Of a stretch of DNA of 64,000 nucleotides, positions 43,170 through 54,448 are shown one piece after another. A program made the position numbers and the translations under genes. The notes under the pieces were generated by a model. It searched no databases. It had not been told where the DNA came from and saw only the letters and a program-made list of their open reading frames with translations. The DNA is from Aphanomyces cochlioides (lineage: Eukaryota > Oomycota > Saprolegniomycetes > Saprolegniales > Verrucalvaceae): positions 1,364,001 through 1,428,000 of the forward strand of contig JAHQRK010000002.1 in the NCBI GenBank assembly GCA_019828595.1, in the 5' to 3' direction. Numbering within the stretch: the stretch's first letter is position 1; each line of letters begins with the position of its first letter.

Positions 43170-45223
43170 TTACGCCGAAGCTTCTAATGGTTCAAGTGCT
43201 TGTCCTCGATGCACACGTGGCGTGGGGTCTCTTACAAGCCCAGCAAGCACACGCGCGTTGAAGTCGACAATGAGTTGGTTGAGATGGCCAGCTCTGTGTA
43301 GTGATCGCATCTTCTTCTCGATTGTCCCCGCCGACATTGCAGACATCTGAAACTTGGCAAGAAATTTCATCATCTTGTCGTGGAGTTCATGCCCAACAGA
43401 AAGGACTTTGTCTCGAAATTCATCCGCTTTTTCATCAAGATGCAGCTCATGCGCAAAAAGCATCATGTACAAGACACATCGACGCATGGTCGACTTCCAC
43501 TGTCTGTCTTCTTCTGTAATATACGCGCGACCGGCAAACCATTCGTACCAAGCCTCCGAAAGCGTCGTCGTCTTGCGTTTCCTGCGCTTTGCCGTTGTAT
43601 TCTCCGGTGCTACAACACTTATTGGCAACGTTTGGAGATTTGACATGTCATGTGAAGTCTGGACACCAATCTTCATTTCGAGTTGACGGAGACGATCATC
43701 TTGGCTTGTCGTGACCTTAATCAACTGGTCGATCACAGCTGCTTGATGCTCGCTGATGTGAACATTCGCGGTGGTTTTTTCGTCTTGCCGAACAACTCTT
43801 GACGCTATCTTGCTTAGATGGTTTGACCACACGACAACCTCCCCGACCATGATTCCACATCGTGTCAAAGCCTTCTCTACACACTTGACCAAAGGGGACG
43901 TTGCATTCAACGAGTGGTGTTGAGGGAATGGCTTTATGAAGTAAGCAAAGAGAACTTCGAGAACGGCACTGTTGACAACGAGATTCTCGTCTTTAAGACG
44001 ACGGCAGCTTGAGAAAAGATCGTCTTGGAGAGTGTTTATCCTCTCCTTTGTGACTGCATCGAAATGCTGTAAATCAAGCACGGTCACGACTGAGTCACTG
44101 TCATGACCACCGAGAATTTTGGCAATTTTTTGGTCTTCCTGAGTGGTATTGAAAATGTACGCGAAGAACTTGTTGGTTGTTGTCATGTTCCAGCCCCCAC
44201 GATCAGCTATCCAATGGGGCGACACACCTGCTTTGCAGTTCGCGTGTTGTGCGCCACCACGGCGGAAAGAGTGTGACGACAAACTAGCATGTTGTTCGTC
44301 TTTTGTGGCGCATGCAATGCGACTCAATAAACGATTCACGTACGCGTGAATCCCAGGCTGCCCTGCTGTCGACTTGCATGGCTCATTGTCGACGGCTTCT
44401 CCTGAGTTGTTTGTTTGTACTTCTTGCAAAAGCGAAGATCCAACATTCACCCCTTGAAGCACAGAGGATAGCGGAGCAAATGGTCCATGTATAGTTCGAT
44501 CTGACGGAGATGGTTGGGGGAGATGTGGGAAGAGAGTAATGGATGGTGACGATTGCATAGCCAGAGCACATGCAAGCGCCGTGAGTGGGCATGTCCAATG
44601 CGAATTGTCGGGATATAGAGTAATGCCTTGGTCTTCGGATGTTTTCACGCGTTGGAAGCGAATGAATAGAAAATTGTCCAGACACAACGTGAGAGATTTC
44701 TTTTCAAGCATCGCCAAATCTGACGGCCTAACAAATACCAAAGAAGCACCAAGAGCGCTGCATCTTGGTAGTCATCAGCGAGGGCAGCGGTAGAGTAGAG
44801 ATAACTTAGCATCGTGGAGAGGATTGCTTTGGTACACGGAGCTTGCTTAACTGTCTTCCCGCCTGGTTGAGAGCCAGTGTATCTCTCTAGAATTCGTCCC
44901 TTCGCGAGAATGGTGCTGTCAACAAGTTCTGTAAATTGGGGGTAGCGGTCTAGCAACCACAGTTTGGTCTGCCTAAAGTATTGACCAGCAGTATTTTGAC
45001 GCAGACCTCTTCCATCTTTTGTTTTCAGATTGGCAAGGTAGACACCAAAGCGATCCATTAGTGCGATCAACGTTTTCCCAGAGGCATCGCCACGCAAAGG
45101 CGTGTCCACCGCGGACATCTCGACACTTTCCTCAAGTTGAGGAATCGCTTGAACACATTGACGCTGCACTGTCGAGCTTTTTTCGAGTTCTCTGGCCGCA
45201 AAAAAAAAGTCGTTCAGACTCAT
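43170..45223 (-). pseudogene. Second Crypton tyrosine recombinase, one frameshift
   Basis: Different from the 18.9 kb Crypton: intronless and only distantly similar. The N-terminal part starts at ATG 45223 (MSLNDFFFAARELEKSS) and includes LRQNTAGQYFRQTKLWLLDR. The catalytic part has box II SSHSFRRGGAQ (about 44270), DRGGWN, and the tyrosine in FFAYIFNTT (about 44160). The reading frame shifts at about 44720-44740, exactly at the box-I arginine segment (WYLLGR then SDLAMLEKKS). After the catalytic domain comes a roughly 300-residue C-terminal region with a W-rich stretch (SEAWYEWFAGRAYITEEDRQ), possibly GCR1_C-like. The element is probably inactive because of the frameshift. Confidence 0.8.
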
Positions 45224-45274
45224 GACTCGTCGCGAAAAACTGTCTGCGAGTCGACACTGCCGGTTGGGATCCAC

Positions 45275-46109
45275 TTATATTTAGTGTATATTTTAATTGA
45301 TTGGATCAAATAATTTCTAATTTTAATGTCGGAATTGTGGAGAATATGAAGTAAAATATAAGTCATCTCAATGTTACTATTAGCATATCCATATGTTTCT
45401 TCGATTCCGACAAAATATGTCGGAATTGCACTCTCTAAAAATAAATTATTTTTATTGGTCAATTATGTATTAATATATTTGCAGAAGTAATTATCATTGG
45501 ACACAATAGAAGTAAATTATTTTGATTGGATGAAACCATCAATACAGATTTTTAGTGTTGTCGGAATATTCATGTTATCCTACCATATTCAGCGTAGATA
45601 GATGGGGATTGATTTTCATATCAAGGTTTTGGCGAAGACAGGAATGGGTAACGTATGAAAATTAAAACGTTTTTATCATACACAGATACTACGTACTAGT
45701 AGTACCAAAATCTACAGCACAGCAGCAATCAATTGAAGAGGAAATCTATTTATATGCTAATAGTCTCTAAATATCCTGGGAAAATTAGAAAGCGCTCGCA
45801 ATAATATCTGGGATATATCAGAAATCGTATTCTGTGCCGTCTCAAGACCTCGGCGAAGGCCATTTACCGAAATAAAGAAGAGTTAACAGGCGTTTGAAGT
45901 GTTTGTTGGTAGGCGAGAGTTTTCAAATGGAGTACCCCATAGAGTATACTTCGGAAAAGTAGAACATTAATCGAAGAGATTGGCTTCATCAGCTGTGCAT
46001 TTCATTTTCCTTAGCGTCTATCTCAGTAAGCTACTCTGAACGAATATGGGAAACACAGTGGCATGACAGTCAAATGAGGCATTGACCTTCACAGTTTAGA
46101 GAACCCAAC
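45275..46109. other. AT-rich stretch without a gene
   Basis: Strongly AT-rich between the Crypton and the Helitron remnant; no ORF, repeat pair or RNA gene recognised. Confidence 0.5.
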
Positions 46110-47445
46110 TAAGCTTCGTCCATAAGGTTGTATAGATGTCTGTCGTGTTGGAGTAATCCCAGCTGTTCACAAGCAGCTTTATACGATGGTCAAGCAATTC
46201 CATCCACAGTTCGAAGAGAAACAAATGAAGTTGGACCCATAACGTTGTGTAGTAAGAGACGCAAAAAGAAACAGTGTTGATTGGATGGATGGACAGCGTA
46301 AGGCAGTCCTCGCTTTTGCCACTCGACACTTACTAAATAGGCTTGGGGTGGACCAAACAGAACACTCGTGACCTTCATGAAGTTTTTTAGCTTTAATTCA
46401 AAACCCTTGCAACCAAGTCGTTACGATTATGTGCGTTTAGACCATCAATGTTTTCAGTGATCTCGGGCCATTTTGGATTACACGTAAACGTTAAGAAAAT
46501 ACATGGCCTTCCATACTTGCGAACGTATGTCATTCCATCTTGGGCATCCTGCTGCATTTGTCGTGGACTGCCAATGAATGTCGACGGTAAAATAACTCTT
46601 GTACCAACTTGATTAGGATCTAATCCTTCCCCATGAACAGCATCTCGTAATTGACCGTATTCTTCAGCCCGGATGTTTGATGATGATTGATTGTACCGTA
46701 TGTTATTAAGCCGTTCAGTTTCAACTTTCGCATACATGTCCGTCAGGAATTGATTGAATAAGTCTCGATAGTAATGCAAAGGGTTTGTTTGACCCTCTCG
46801 CACCATCAAGTAATAGGCGTAAAACTGTTTGCACGTAACAGTCTTTGTAGTGGGCAATCCAGTGAGTGGATCCATTTGGGGAATACGAATTTGATAACCA
46901 TTACGACCGTGCCAGAATATCAATGGATACTGCAATGAATCATAATCTGGACGAATTTCATCAATATGCCGTAGTCGTCCATCATTTTGTTCGATGACAA
47001 TATCACGGGAGGTACCATGTTGGCCAACCAAAAGGATACCAACTTCAGATGTTGTTGGGGCATTGTAACGTCTTTCGTGCTCTCCTTCAGGAGTTTTGTC
47101 TGCTCGGACAATAAGTCGATGCGAAGGCTGTAAGGCATTGAATTTGCTCTTGAACTCACGCACCAACTGGTTGTTCTCATGCAACATATCCCGCAGAAGC
47201 TCAATTATTTCGAGATGCTCTGGTGTTAAACGCAGAGCACGCATTCGATGTGCAATCTCTTCATCCTTGTTGTCCGTGAAATAGATCTGAAGGTACTTTG
47301 GTGGTTGACCTTCCTGTGGAATCAGTGAGCTCATTCTGTGGTACACTTGACCCTGGATACGAAATGTTGGCATGAAAGGACACAAACGATCAATTTTGCC
47401 GGCCCCAAAGCTCGTCATTTGAAATGCTGAGTTGTATAGGCGGAT

Positions 47446-47478
47446 GTACAGTGTACACTACACTGGTGTACACTGTAC
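47446..47478. repeat. 25-bp palindromic insertion with GTAC duplication
   Basis: Arms AGTGTACAC (47450-47458) and GTGTACACT (47466-47474) are perfect inverted copies around 7 bases. GTAC flanks both sides (47446-47449 and 47475-47478). Omitting one GTAC and the 25 bp restores the Helitron reading frame (KKY then IRLYNSAFQM), so this is a datable insertion or footprint. Confidence 0.75.
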
Positions 47479-47574
47479 TTCTTGAACAATTTGGATATGT
47501 TCGTGTTTTGAAACAGAAGGAGATCCAAAGTAGGTGGAACAGGTGGCATTGGTGGCAACCGAACCTTTCCATTA

Positions 47575-48041
47575 CTTTACTTGATTTGTCATGTGAGAAA
47601 AACTATGGGACGGAATATGTGTTTTGATAGTTTCCTCTTTGAATCTATATTTTGACTTTTGAAGAAAATAGCGAGATATACAGTATAATAATTTATACAG
47701 GTCTAAAGCAAACAAAATCGAGACTTTACTTCCAATTGAGCAATCAATGATAGGGGGTATCGCTTCTGGAGTTCTCTGTAGATATTGCGTCTGTTATATT
47801 TTATGACAGGGCGGCCAGTCACGAGTCTGTGTGGGTGATGGCTTGGATTTGGAACCATCAAAACAAAATGATTGACTGCTACGTATGCCAAATGCACGAA
47901 GTGCAATTTTTCCCGCCCGCGGGCATTTCAAATATGTATTATGGGAGGTATTTGATGTTTGAAAGTTACCTCAGCAATTAATAACGGATGATATAAATTT
48001 TAAGAGGAAATTTCTTTTCTCACATGACAAATCAAATAAAG
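47575..48041. mobile_element. 467-bp MITE nested in the Helitron
   Basis: Terminal inverted repeats CTTTACTTGATTTGTCATGT and CTTTATTTGATTTGTCATGT, continuing GAGAAAA, match at 26 of 27 bases. The flanks are TA (47573-47574 and 48042-48043). Removing the element plus one TA rejoins the Helitron zinc motif in frame (LCC-GNGKVRLPP). TA duplication points to a Tc1/mariner-mobilised MITE. No ORF inside. Confidence 0.85.
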
Positions 48042-48914
48042 TACCGCAGCAAAGACCACCGGGCTCATCCATAAAAAGAAGTGCACCACAATACGTGCAT
48101 GCTTGATCCATCTTCCCAATGTCCAGAAAAGCATTTATACTCGCAACATCCATTTCGGGTGGATTTGGTAATCCAAGACCTGCAAATTTTTAAACTGCTT
48201 GACACGTCTCTTTGCTCTTCTAGCCTTTTGTCTGGCTCGAAGACGTCGAATTTCTTCAGGAGTCATGTTAGCTGTTGATTCCACATCTTCGGCGTTGCGA
48301 CGATTGCGATTTTCTTCAGATATTTGTTCAGATCTTGCATTGGTGGTTTGCAGTGCATTCAATATACGCCGCTGATTAGCTTCATCGATCGTTTCTTGAG
48401 ACCTTGTGCCCGCCCGTCTCTGGGCATCAAGCTCGCGACGATGATCAGACGCTTCAGTGGTCTCATTTGCACGTGCCAATCTCATACGAATAGCATTGCA
48501 TTCGCGACGCACAATTGAATGGACATTAACATCAATTGGAGGTAGGTGCGTGTTTTCCAACTGATCCGTCAACTCTTCTACCGCATCCTCCAGACGTGGG
48601 ATAACAACACGAAGATTTTCATTGTCGGATTCTGCCGGACGCTTTCTCTCGCTTGCACCTCCTTCGTCAGCTTGACGCTTTTCCGCACGCTTTCGAGCCT
48701 TTCTTTCACGATCTTTTGCCTTGCGAGCTTCGCGTTGTTCGTCGGTTTCAGCTGCTTTAACCTCTCGCTTACGTATGGCATCGCGAGTGAGATTGGCATT
48801 GTCTTGATTTTTAGTGTTCTTAACCATGTTCACTTCACTTGATTCTTGCTCTTCACTTGCCGTGTGTCGCTTGGTAGTTTCGTTTGGTAGTTCTGCCGAG
48901 CCGTTAATATACAT

Positions 48915-49353
48915 TCATATTATAACAATAGCTACACATGCATAACATACAATATACAAAGTATATTGATATGTACAAACTAACATGTAATATACACTAC
49001 GATGTTGTCGCAATTGTGGGTACATACTGAGGAGTCCTGGGTAAATATTATTAGTTATTAAAAATGAGACAATATGGGGTTGTATTGCTCAGGGACCAAG
49101 AGTGCATTTCGTCCGGATACACATCCGGAAAACGAAACGTTCGCACCATGCCAGATAGTTGTACATATCGTCCAGTATACAGTCGTCCTCCATGATTTGC
49201 AACTCGTAAAAATGTTAGTTCCTCTCAAACATCATATTGAACCAATTAATTAACTTTTGGAGAGTCATTTAGGGTTTGAAAATTCAAAATTCAAACGATG
49301 AAAGGCTTGAGGTTACATCTAAATACAATGTACTAATGTACTAATTGAAAAGT
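48915..49353. other. Intergenic, no gene seen
   Basis: AT-rich. GTCCGGATAC and ATCCGGAAAA motifs at about 49110-49132 lie about 220 bp before the pogo ORF. Confidence 0.5.
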
Positions 49354-50536
49354 ATGCCAACACGCAAGCACTTCACGCTACAGCAAAAGCACTTGATTCG
49401 CGAGCACTACAAGAACGCAAATAACTCAACCATAGCTTCGGCCATCGAGTGGATTACAAACACGTTCGGGCTAAAACCCAACAAGTCTTTTACAAGCGAT
49501 TTCTTGCGCGAACATTGACACAACGGCGCTACAAGAGCGCTGCCATCTACAACCAACCAAGTTCCGACAATTCGACAGTGAAATGGCTGCATGGGTGGTT
49601 CATGCAAACGATAATGGTGCATGCCTAACTGGTGCTGTGATTCGTGAGAAGGCAATGCAACTCGCCGAGCGCCAAGGGTGCATACTTGAATGCTCAAAAG
49701 GATGGCTTTACCGTTTCCAGCTCCGACGCAGCCTTCGACGCTACCAAGTCAATGGAGAGTCTGCTTCGGTGTCTGCTTCTGCGATCGATAATGGAAGGCT
49801 GATGCTCCGAGAACAAACGCAAATGTTTGAAAAGTCTCATGTCTACAACATGGACGAGACGGCTCTATTTTACACTTATCAACCATCGACGACGATCTCC
49901 AATAAACCTCGCAATGGACACAAAAAGGACAAGAACCGAATCTCAATTGTCCTGGCGGCAAACGCTGACGGTACGCACAAGTTGCCAATTACCTTTATCG
50001 GTCGCTCGGTGAAGCCTCGTTGCTTCGGCGCCTTCACACCTCGCCAATTGGGGTTTTCCTACCACAGCAACCGTAAAGCTTGGATGACGATGAAGTTGTT
50101 TGCAGCGTGGATTACGGAGTTCAACGACTCCATGATCATTCAAGACAAGACGATCCTACTCATTCTCGACAATGCATCGTCTCACAAAGTTGAGCAAGTC
50201 GACTTGAGTAACATTCGTTTGCTCATGCTTCCACCAAACACAACTTCATGTCTTCAGCCCATGGACGCTGGGATCATTGCTGCATTCAAGAGGCACTACA
50301 GAAGACGCCAAGTCAGTCAAGTTGTAGGTCTCATTGACCGCTTGGTCGACGAACCGGACTTGTGCAGCACCAGCAGAAGCCTGTACTCGGTTGATGTTCG
50401 CAAAGCAATGGTGTGGGCAACGGAGGCCTGGAGCGATATGACGCCCTCTAAGATCATGAATTGTTGGAACCATACAGGAATTGTACCTCGCCTCGTGCCA
50501 TCGCAATGCCATTCAATCTCCTTTCTGCTCAATTAG
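49354..50536 (+). pseudogene. Pogo/Tigger transposase with intact DDD core, broken N-terminus
   Basis: The N-terminal part 49354-49518 (MPTRKHFTLQQKHLIREHYK) is in another frame from the main ORF, so a +1 frameshift or unseen intron lies near 49505-49520. The main frame (from about 49520) has the CENP-B-type region CSKGWLYRFQLRR and the DDE_1 catalytic residues: YNMDETALFY, LLILDNASSHK and LQPMDAGIIAAFKRHYRR. The C-terminus is complete to 50536. It is unrelated in detail to the truncated pogo copy at 21.6 kb (different N-terminus). The catalytic domain is full-length, so only the N-terminal break argues against activity. Confidence 0.8.
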
Positions 50537-50981
50537 GAATTCAATGGATGGCTTGCAATTTCCTGTATAAAATAATATCAATATTCTTGATAAATTTATG
50601 AAATCAGTCGGTTGCAAATCTCGGGGGATCACTGTAGTACACTTGTCTGGTGCGTGACCGACGACCCTCTCAAGCTTACCTGGGAGAGGGTCCATAGTCA
50701 TTGTCAGTGTGTATGATCCACAGTACGTGTAGACTTTTGCATACTACCGGAGAAATGCTGGGATATTCTCCAGAAGATCATCGCAAGAAGTCGTATAGTA
50801 CGAAAGACTCTGCCAGATAATTAGGGATGTTTTCCCCTAGGGTTCTTTTCCGCTAAAAAACTTGAAAAACCCTAGGCATCCCATTTCTCCGAAAAATATC
50901 AGAGCTTTCACGCACAGACGAAGACCACCCAAAATCGACCAGCGAAGACAGGTGATATCGTATTTACAGGATAAAGTCTAA

Positions 50982-51615
50982 GGCCCTGTTCGTAAAAAGA
51001 ACTGAGACGACACTGAGACAGAGATACCGTGACAAAGCACTTTTGATTGGTCGTTTTTCCACATCCATCTCGGTTGGAAATGCAACCTAGACAAGTGAAA
51101 TTGACAGAGGTAACTCACCTCTGTCAAGTGGATGCAATGTTGACAGAGACAACCACATATGCTTCTGATTGGTAGAAATAATGAGGGGTTGCAACGAAAG
51201 TGGCATTCGCATTTCCGTTCGTCAAGACATACGACTCTCATGGGTCGACTCAATGTCGAAGCGTTAGCAGCCAGTGGCGACGAGTCTTTGGCGATAGAGC
51301 ACATCGGGACGACTGCAACGCAAATTGTCAATGAACCATCGATCAAATCGACGATCGCTCTACATGTGGTCAAAGTCGACGTTGTTAACTGTAAGAACAT
51401 TATACTTTGGCGCTCGAGCAACACAAGCAGCGGCCACAGCAGTGCATACACTTGAGATAGCTGCACCAAGGGCACCAAGAAGGAAAGGTTGCATGAGAAT
51501 GAGTCTCTGTCGCTGTCGGTTTCCGGACACACGATTTTTTTGTCCGGTTAATCGTCCCATTATCTGGTCTCTGTCAAAGTTAATTTACTTCTCAGTTTTT
51601 TTATCGAACAGGGCC
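50982..51615. mobile_element. 634-bp PIF/Harbinger-type MITE
   Basis: Ends GGCCCTGTTCG (50982) and, inverted, CGAACAGGGCC (to 51615); similarity continues inward through AACTGAGA. TAA directly flanks both sides (50979-50981 and 51616-51618), the 3-bp duplication typical of PIF/Harbinger. Internal hairpin at 51101-51127 with perfect 11-bp arms (TTGACAGAGGT). The internal ORF has no motif. An intact Harbinger transposase lies 1.4 kb downstream. Confidence 0.85.
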
Positions 51616-51870
51616 TAAGAGGTTGGTCGGGGAAAAAACTGAGACTAAAAAATCGACCTCGGTTACAACCTGATTGGTTGCTTCTATCCGTATTCCGGAT
51701 GTGTCTCGGGTGGTTTCTCCTCATAGATGAAAAAAGTCACAGAGGTAGCGAGTCTCTGTGAAGGAGTGAAAACCTTCACCGGAACATATTCATTGGATAA
51801 AAATAGCCATTTCTTAGTTGGTCTTCCTTCTTCCCTCAATTTCCATTTTCCAGTCAAGACGAGAAGCTCA

Positions 51871-53014
51871 ATGGCAAACCAATCCACGCCACAATCGAAA
51901 GCGTCAAGTGCGAAATGGTGCCATGAGTCGGTTGTCCAGCTCTTTCATCTGCGCTACACTGTCCTTGGTCCTCGTTTCAACAGTGTCAAGAACAATCAAA
52001 ACATGAGGGAAGTGTTGAGGAACGTGTCGCCAGTGTGCGCCAAATATTTGATCCCCCAATCAAATGTTTGGTGCACACACACGTCACTTAATCTAGCGTT
52101 CTCCATCGTCTCATTGGCGATGGCCACACGCATTGCCGGCACGACTACACTGTCTACTTCAAGAACAAGCATTCATTTTCACTTAGTTATGCATATACTC
52201 TAGTGTAGTCTTACATTTTAGTCTAACTTGATAATCTCACTTTCCATTTCACCTCAAGAGGTTCTGAGCCCCACAACTCAGGACTAACCGCCTCGCCGCC
52301 TCTGCACCGCCTCCAAGCCGCCTCAGCCGCCTCAGTCGCCTCGCCGCCTCGCCGCCGACCGCCTGACCGTTTCAAGAAACCAATCAAGAGTACATTACAG
52401 TTCGCCTGTTTCTCCTTTTGTGAGATATCGGGTCAGTACCATTGCGGGAAGAACTGTAAGTTTCTGATTGGCTGGCACTAAACTCCTAGTAGAGTTTGCC
52501 AATTTATGAAGACACCCCTCGAAGAACTTGTTCCGAAGACCGTTTCGAACAAGCTCCGCAAGCAGCGCCAAGTCAAGGCCAAGAAGGACACACTTCTGAA
52601 AACGTCCTTTCGTCGCATTAACCCCGACTCACCGACCGATAAAGTCCTCCGCGACCTCATCGACTCTATCAAGCGTTCTCAACGTATTGCCAACTGCCTC
52701 GGTGGCCGAATCGCAAGAATACAAAGGCACCAAATCTTCGTGGAGCCATGGCCGAGTTTGCAATCATGCAGAATGACTCAATTAATATGAGAAGAGAAGA
52801 GCTAGATGAACTGAAGTCTCACAATGCCAAAATACTCGCACTTGAGCAACAGAAAGAGTGTCGAATTGAACGAGAATCAGAACTCAAGAACAAATTACTG
52901 GCGACGCAATTAGCTGAGGCTGAGCTTGCCTTGAAACTTTCGCGAGCCAAAGCAAGATTGGAATTACTTGAACGTGGAATGACAACAAGCGAGGTGGATC
53001 AATTACTTTCTTAG
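51871..53014 (+). CDS. Harbinger Myb/SANT-like companion protein (structure uncertain)
   Basis: Two parts. 51871-52203 begins MANQSTPQSKASSAKWCHES and has the Trp/Leu/Phe spacing of the trihelix Myb-like domain of Harbinger second ORFs (WCHESVVQLFHLRYTVLGPR). 52748-53014 (MAEFAIMQNDSINMRREELD) is a helical, Glu/Lys-rich coiled coil ending at 53014, as such proteins do. Between them are a CCGCCTC repeat and an ORF (52507-52790) of unclear status, so either introns or decay separate the parts. It converges with the transposase, stops about 50 bp apart, the usual layout of Harbinger elements. Confidence 0.5.
52288..52367. repeat. CCGCCTC simple repeat
   Basis: About 80 bp of degenerate CCGCCTC/CGCCTC tandem repeats, sharply GC-rich relative to the flanks. 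Confidence 0.85.
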
Positions 53015-53063
53015 ATATTGTCGCCCACTAATGCAACAGGTTATTGAGATTTGTCGTGTATTA

Positions 53064-54391
53064 TCAAAGCATATTGACTTCAATCATATACTCTAGTACT
53101 TTATCGCGTTGAGAAACCAGCCGTGCTCTATGTTGACTCACGTCCCTCTGAGCATTCTCCAGATTGCATACAGAGCAGTAAAGCACGTTGGCGTTACAAT
53201 CACACAAGCGTGGCTCGGTCATAAAATCTTCATCGATGCTGTCTTTGATTGCAAGATTGTGGATGATAGCAGCAGCGAAAATGGCTTCAATGATTTTGGT
53301 CATGTCGGAAGTATTCCGTAGCTGCATTCTGAGACTTTTGAGATGATGAAACTTTCCTTTAAACATTCCAATGCAGTGCTCAACCTTTACTCGTAGCTTT
53401 GAGAGGGCGTTATTAAACACGTCATGTGGCCGTCTATCCAACGCCCTTCCAAACCTTTTAAATGCTGGAATTAAACAAGTGCATTCAGCATACGCAGAGT
53501 CGCCCAACAAGTATTCGCTTGGACCAAAAAAATCCCTCGACTTCAGGAACACTTTGGAGTTTTCCCAAACCCTGTTGTCGTGTGTTGATCCAGGCCAACC
53601 TACTCAATCAATCATGAGATTCATGGCATTTTTACGATAGAATACGATGCTTTACCGATATTCAAATCAAGAATTTTTCCATAATCATCACAAACTACCT
53701 GTCCAGCAAGCGCGTAGCATCCTTTTCTTGAAAAGTAGTCTTCACCATTCAACTCAGGTTTGCATTGCAGCGGAAATAGAGTACCATCGATGTATCCAAC
53801 ACAATTTTTGAAACAGCCACTTGCGTCCTTTGATAAAATGCGCTTCGACATTTCATTTCTTTCACATTGGTTGGGCCATTTAATAACATCGTGACGCAAA
53901 CTGAGGAAAGCCTGAACGGCTCGATCACGATAGAGCAGCACACTGCCATTTCCAATTTGGAATGAAACGCTCAAATGGGTGTTTGAGTTGCCGTTTCCAT
54001 TGGTTCCAAGATACATCAACAAGATCAATACGTGCAATTCTACGGGAGCTTTTTGTCGTTGGGCCTTGTCGTGCGAATGAAAAGCAGTGTGTTCGTGGAC
54101 CGCCAAAACTAGTTGAGTAAAGAAATTTCGCGAAACTCTAAACAATTTCTGAAACTTGAACTCGTTGACTTGATAGAGGTAGTATGATAGACGTCCATTT
54201 TCGTAAGGAACCACCTTACGTGGAAGTGTGGATCGATCGTTTGACACAGCAATGTAAAACATGGCAAGCGCGAAGTCGAGATCATCCTCACGCGTATCAT
54301 GGTTGTTGCGACGAAGTTTAAGGAGCATACGAGCAATGAGTGTCCTTTCTGCGGCTCGTAAGAGGCACGCCCGATTTGATGTCTTCGGCAT
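53064..54391 (-). CDS. PIF/Harbinger transposase, apparently intact
   Basis: Two exons, 54391-53656 and 53599-53064, join in frame across a 56-nt GT-AG intron exactly inside NIG-WPGSTHDNRVW, giving 423 residues. DDE_Tnp_4 (HARBI1-type) signatures are complete: GYIDGTLFPLQCKP (first Asp), YFSRKGCYALAGQVVCDD, GWPGSTHDNRVW, EYLLGDSAYA (second Asp) and VEHCIGMFKGKF (Glu). No internal stop or frameshift was found. This is the best candidate for a functional transposase in the window and may mobilise the TAA-flanked MITE nearby, although the terminal repeats of this copy were not identified. Confidence 0.88.
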
Positions 54392-54448
54392 GCGTGATTA
54401 TCACTGCCGGGTGCACAATGAGTGGGTGTCAGATGCAGGTTGTTTTGA

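Larger units (their letters stand above)
46110..48914 (-). pseudogene. Helitron Rep/helicase remnant with internal deletion and insertions
   Basis: Reading right to left: a charged N-terminal region (48914-48135, EQREARKAKDRERKARKRAE and similar), a frameshift, then the zinc-binding start (KMDQACTYCGALLFMDEPGG-CC), interrupted by a 467-bp MITE and continuing as NGKVRLPPMPPVPP. A 25-bp insertion follows, then the Helitron_like_N/Rep region 47418-46393 (RPCIFLTFTCNPKWPEI). After another frameshift comes VEWQKRGLPYA, joined directly to VHPSNQHCFFLRLLLHNVMG. The HUH nuclease residues normally after RGLPHA are therefore deleted. YKAACEQLGLLQHD marks the pre-helicase region; the helicase itself is absent. 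Clearly non-functional. Confidence 0.85.

Noticed and set aside
50978..51532. 184-codon minus ORF inside the MITE
   Set aside because: Lies within a non-autonomous element, spans its hairpin and terminal repeat, and has no motif.
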